NCBI GenBank assembly: GCA_946480545.1
Contig: CAMLKY010000070.1
Span: 1-7,988 of the forward strand
Direction of reading: 5' to 3'
Source of the DNA: an uncultured Acidobacteriota bacterium
Lineage (GTDB): Bacteria; Acidobacteriota; Blastocatellia; Pyrinomonadales; Pyrinomonadaceae
Length of the DNA: 7,988 nt
In this document: positions 5,425 through 7,988 of the stretch, one piece after another
Numbering within the stretch: the first letter of the stretch is position 1
Layout of the letters: each line of letters begins with the position of its first letter
Program-made: the position numbers and the translations under genes
The notes under the pieces: generated by a model
The model's database searches: none
Told to the model about the DNA's origin: nothing
What the model saw: the letters and a program-made list of their open reading frames with translations, nothing else

Positions 5425-7215
5425 TTATTGATCTTTCAGCAATCGTTGTTTCGCCGCGAGCGCTTCGTTGTAGGCGCCGCCTGCCACATTACCGACCTTG
5501 ATCGCGGCGTCGTAGATGCTCATCGCGTAGGAATTGTTCTCGTAGAACTCGTAGATCTTTGCCAGAGCAACGTACGAAAGTGAGAGCAATGCCGGATCGA
5601 TACGCTGCTTCTGGGCCATTGCTACAACGTTCTCATACGCGACCTTCGACTCGAGCAGCTTCGCCTTCTGTTGTTCAGGATCGGTAAGTCCCTGGGCGCT
5701 CAGTCCCGCGACGCGTCCGATGTTGTAGTAGATCCGCGGCTCGCCGGGATTTTTCTCGAGCAGTGATCTCAGATCGGCCTCGGCCTGCTTGTAGTTCTTT
5801 TCGCCGATCAACTTCTGGATGTCGACGAGACGCTCGGTAACGGGATTCACGGCGATGACCGACGATGCCGGTTTCCGCTTGCGTTCTTCGCGTACCGCCA
5901 GAGCCCGCGTTCGAGCGTCGGCAAACGAAGCATACCGGCCCGTCTCTTTCGCCGGATCGAACGACAGGATCATTTCCCGCATCGACGAAGCGATATCGAA
6001 ACCGGAATCTTCGACGCCCTTCAATTGCTCGGCGAAGTAGAAGACAAGCACCGCACCGCGCTCGTAATCTTCCGAAAGCTGGAGGGCGGTCTCGTCCGCA
6101 AGCTCGGTTTGATACTTCTGCAGCTCTCTCGATATCGCGCTTTTTTCTTCGACGGTTTTCGCTCGGTCGATCCGCTCACGGCTCTGCTGAAACGCGATGT
6201 TCTTTCTCAGGTTCTCGAGCTGCTTTGCATCGATCGCGGCAACAAGCGACCGCGAGATGGTCAGGTAAACGTCAGGCGAGATCTTGGGGTCCACCTTCCG
6301 GCGTTCCTCGAGGATCGCTCGTACGCTGTCACGGATGACGGCGATATCCTTTGCGTTGTTGATGACGATCGGATCGATGACGAACTGCAGAAAGCCGCGA
6401 CGCGCCTCAGAGAACGTAAGATCCGAGTCAGGCGGCACGATCACGAAGTAATCGTCCTTTACGTTCAGGTAGATCACATTCCCGACCGGAGCGAGCATCT
6501 CGGGAACGATAAAAAAGCGACGTTCGCGATCGCGGGTCGAGGTGGTTCTTAGCGTTGTCTTCTTACTTCCGCTTTTCTGCGTCTCGGTCTTTACCTTTTC
6601 TGTGAATATCAACTGCGGTCTCGTGTGCAGGTATCCAAGCAGGTCGTTCACCATCTCACGCGACGACGACCGGAGCTGCCCGTCCGACACCTTCTGATAC
6701 GCCTTGACGTATTCGTTCAGATTCGCGCTGATGCTGGAACGTCTGTAGAAATCCCTCGCGAGCGGTGCGAAATCCAGGACATCGAGCAAGCTGCCCGGGA
6801 GGTCGGATGTAATGACCGGGTCGGCCATTTCAGGCACCGGCGACAAAGCGTAGGCCATGGAAATGAACGGGGCAACCAGCTCGGCATCCGTCAGATTCGG
6901 GTTCCGTTTCTTATAGAGCATGACGAACGATGAGATCCGCTGTCGAAGATCATCGCCGAGCGCAGCAAGGTCGCTTCGCAGAAGCTCGCGAAACTTTTCA
7001 CCTTCGGGCGACAGCTTCGTATTGATCACAGGCACGCGCTCGCCGGCCTCGTTGGTCGTTCGGGCTGCATCCAATGCCGCGAGAACCACGATGACGCGTT
7101 TATCGGGCTCGATGCGGACGCCGTAGTTCGAGAGGTCAAAACCTGTCGGTACGTTCTGGGCATGAACTCCCAATGCGAAAACAAGGAGCAAAAGAATTGG
7201 AAAAGCCTTTTTCAT
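5425..7215 (-). CDS. Exported protein of unknown function with TPR-like C-terminus
   Basis: A 596-residue protein starting at ATG 7215 with a clear signal peptide (MKKAFPILLLLVFALGVHAQ), probably cut after VHA at residue 19. A single hydrophobic segment and the lack of a lipobox cysteine suggest a soluble periplasmic or secreted protein. Residues 20-330 form a mixed domain I cannot assign. It includes a Ser/Thr/Lys-rich stretch (KTETQKSGSKKTTLRTTSTRDRERR) followed by a strand-rich segment (FFIVPEMLAPVGNVIYLNV). Residues about 340-400 are strongly charged and helical. From about 459 the sequence resembles tetratricopeptide helices (NYKQAEADLRSLLEKNPGEPRIYYNIGRVAG, then SLSYVALAKIYEFYENNSYAMSIYDAAIKVG). 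I see no catalytic motif such as HExxH or GxSxG. No Shine-Dalgarno is evident. It lies upstream of era on the same strand, separated by a 195-nt repeat-filled gap, so it may share their transcript. Confidence 0.85.
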   Translation of the reverse strand: MKKAFPILLLLVFALGVHAQNVPTGFDLSNYGVRIEPDKRVIVVLAALDAARTTNEAGERVPVINTKLSPEGEKFRELLRSDLAALGDDLRQRISSFVMLYKKRNPNLTDAELVAPFISMAYALSPVPEMADPVITSDLPGSLLDVLDFAPLARDFYRRSSISANLNEYVKAYQKVSDGQLRSSSREMVNDLLGYLHTRPQLIFTEKVKTETQKSGSKKTTLRTTSTRDRERRFFIVPEMLAPVGNVIYLNVKDDYFVIVPPDSDLTFSEARRGFLQFVIDPIVINNAKDIAVIRDSVRAILEERRKVDPKISPDVYLTISRSLVAAIDAKQLENLRKNIAFQQSRERIDRAKTVEEKSAISRELQKYQTELADETALQLSEDYERGAVLVFYFAEQLKGVEDSGFDIASSMREMILSFDPAKETGRYASFADARTRALAVREERKRKPASSVIAVNPVTERLVDIQKLIGEKNYKQAEADLRSLLEKNPGEPRIYYNIGRVAGLSAQGLTDPEQQKAKLLESKVAYENVVAMAQKQRIDPALLSLSYVALAKIYEFYENNSYAMSIYDAAIKVGNVAGGAYNEALAAKQRLLKDQ

Positions 7216-7425
7216 CGGATCGTATGCGGGATAAATTATGGCAAAGACCGCCGCTTCAACTAAAGAAATCTAAGGAAACTCTCGAAGGGAATCTCTCTAA
7301 TCTGACTGCGATCCTTGCCTCAGTAAAAGACGAATTCTAACCATGGTGGGATGCTTGGACAAAGGCGGAATGTCATTTCACGCAAGTGTCCACATCCCCG
7401 GGGGTCGGGTATCAATAACCCCGAA

Positions 7426-7501
7426 CTTTGCGGCTTTGCGCCTTTGCGAGAAAACCAATTGTTGGGACTATCGATACTGGTTTTCTCGCAAAGCCGCAAA
7501 G
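7426..7501. repeat. Inverted repeat with 8-bp-word arms (CTTTGCGG family)
   Basis: CTTTGCGAGAAAACCA at 7442-7457 is the exact reverse complement of 7478-7493 (16 bp), with a 20-nt loop at 7458-7477. The left arm carries three copies of an 8-bp word: CTTTGCGG (7426-7433), CTTTGCGC (7434-7441) and CTTTGCGA (7442-7449). The right arm carries two, the outer one being CCGCAAAG (7494-7501). As in the repeat at 595-680, one arm has exactly one unit more than the other. Confidence 0.85.
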
Positions 7502-7505
7502 ACAG

Positions 7506-7532
7506 AAAAAGGCTGCCCCATGGAGACAGCCT
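7506..7532 (-). terminator. Rho-independent terminator of the STAS gene
   Basis: Read on the minus strand: stem AGGCTGTC, 7-nt loop, GGCAGCCT (8 bp with one G-T pair), then TTTTT (plus-strand AAAAA at 7506-7510). It begins 28 nt after the stop codon of the STAS gene. It is the only textbook intrinsic terminator I found in the window. Confidence 0.8.
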
Positions 7533-7560
7533 CTTTGAAACCATTAATTTCGACCTCGGC

Positions 7561-7908
7561 TTAGCTGAAACTGCTTAGTGCCGCGCCTTCCTCGTCGAAA
7601 ACGTCGAATACCGTGAGCAGCTTGGTGATCGCCAGCAGATCCTGGATCTTCTGTGTCAGATTGAGAAGCTTGAGCGTTCCGCCTTCCTTGTTGACCGCGG
7701 TAAAGCTCGATACCAATTCGCCGATACCGCTCGAGTCGATATAGCCGACGCCACCGAGGTTTAGCAGGATCTTGCTCTTGCCCTCGCCCAAGAGCCGGCG
7801 GATGGCGTTACGGAGGGCCACACTGCCTTCCCCGATGGTCACTTTACCGTCCAGATCAAGGATGGTTACATCCCCAGCCTGACGTTCAGAAATAGTAATA
7901 TCCGACAT
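7561..7908 (-). CDS. STAS-domain anti-sigma-factor antagonist (SpoIIAA/RsbV-like)
   Basis: A 115-residue single-domain STAS protein. Members of this family bind an anti-sigma factor kinase in the cytoplasm and release the sigma factor; phosphorylation of a conserved Ser/Thr switches this off (partner-switching). The hallmark segment is [16 protein letters not shown] (about residues 54-69), where the serine pair after Asp holds the likely phosphorylation site. The N-terminus ([25 protein letters not shown]) matches the first strands of the fold, and [29 protein letters not shown] the C-terminal half. ATG 7908 is preceded by GAGGAG at an ideal 6-nt distance. The gene stands alone between its own promoter candidate and terminator; no anti-sigma kinase or sigma gene is visible, so the partners are unknown. 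Confidence 0.92.
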   Translation of the reverse strand: MSDITISERQAGDVTILDLDGKVTIGEGSVALRNAIRRLLGEGKSKILLNLGGVGYIDSSGIGELVSSFTAVNKEGGTLKLLNLTQKIQDLLAITKLLTVFDVFDEEGAALSSFS

Positions 7909-7914
7909 TTTTTT

Positions 7915-7920
7915 CTCCTC
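7915..7920 (-). promoter_or_regulatory. Strong Shine-Dalgarno of the STAS gene
   Basis: GAGGAG on the minus strand, 6 nt before ATG 7908, separated from it by a run of six A. It is the clearest ribosome binding site in the window and fixes the start of the STAS gene. Confidence 0.85.
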
Positions 7921-7946
7921 AGTTTAAGTTAATAAGTTGATAGCAG

Positions 7947-7975
7947 ATTCTAGACCAACCGAAATCCAAAGTCTA
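7947..7975 (-). promoter_or_regulatory. Candidate sigma70-type promoter of the STAS gene
   Basis: On the minus strand TAGACT (plus 7970-7975, four of six to TTGACA) and TAGAAT (plus 7947-7952, five of six to TATAAT) are 17 nt apart, with the -10 box 38 nt before ATG 7908. Spacing and position fit a housekeeping promoter, but such matches arise easily by chance and promoter preferences of this host are not known. Confidence 0.35.
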
Positions 7976-7988
7976 CGTAACGACAGTT

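Larger units (their letters stand above)
7216..7560. other. 345-nt gene-free region with word repeat and terminator
   Basis: No convincing coding sequence is found. Frames of about 75 codons across 7343-7578 are translations of the inverted repeat at 7426-7501 and the terminator. Upstream of the 596-residue protein gene the minus strand has CATAAT (plus-strand 7235-7240), five of six bases of a -10 box, but no good -35 at the right distance. Bases 7260-7420 show no structure I can name. The right third holds the inverted repeat and the STAS gene terminator, listed separately. Confidence 0.6.

Noticed and set aside
5287..5583. 98-codon plus-strand frame with the peptide RLKAGLQTSP
   Set aside because: It is the repeat array read from the other strand and then the antisense of the 596-residue gene. 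It was useful only in showing that the repeat has open frames on both strands.
7241..7330. Possible small RNA or riboswitch upstream of the 596-residue gene
   Set aside because: I could not find a convincing stem set, conserved motif or terminator. Only an isolated CATAAT box is visible.
7390..7425. GC-rich GGGGT..ACCCC segment that might be a hairpin or attachment site
   Set aside because: The arms are short and imperfect and no integrase or direct repeat accompanies them.
7320..7578. Several frames of about 75 codons on both strands
   Set aside because: They consist of the CTTTGCGG repeat, the terminator and antisense STAS sequence, with no SD or conserved motif.

Overview
The window looks like chromosomal DNA from a moderately GC-rich bacterium. 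My best guess is an Acidobacteriota of the Blastocatellia/Pyrinomonadaceae type, but this rests on a general impression: housekeeping genes mixed with secreted proteins of unknown function and gaps full of short-word inverted repeats. No rRNA, tRNA, CRISPR array, transposase or phage gene was found.

Layout. On the plus strand lie the C-terminal end of a Rad50/SbcC-type ATPase (2-241), a small two-helix membrane protein (300-587), a ribonuclease HI (680-1138) and a large exported beta-propeller protein of the Ycf48/BNR type (1236-3155). The propeller protein converges on a minus-strand block. In transcription order that block is a 596-residue exported protein with a helical TPR-like C-terminus (7215-5425), the GTPase Era (5229-4264) and ribosomal protein L11 methyltransferase PrmA (4267-3380). 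Era and PrmA overlap by ATGA and are almost certainly co-translated; both act on the ribosome or its assembly. At the right end, also on the minus strand, a single-gene STAS-domain anti-sigma-factor antagonist (7908-7561) has its own Shine-Dalgarno, candidate promoter and terminator.

The most unusual content is the repeats. Three gaps hold inverted repeats whose arms are tandem 8- or 10-bp words and differ in copy number (595-680, 1154-1237, 7426-7501). A fourth gap, between the convergent genes, is a nested cluster of perfect GC-rich hairpins (3194-3375). A fifth family (GTTTGGAGTCCC words plus a CCGCC/GGCGG hairpin) lies upstream of era and also inside its reading frame, so Era carries a repeat-encoded N-terminal extension. 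A sixth, a 7-bp word array, lies inside prmA and encodes extra residues in the SAM-binding fold. Another repeat appears to encode part of the signal peptide of the propeller protein. These repeats are therefore remodelling protein ends and loops as well as filling gaps. I see no defence system or biosynthetic cluster here; the repeat-to-protein conversion and the 14-blade propeller protein are the main leads.
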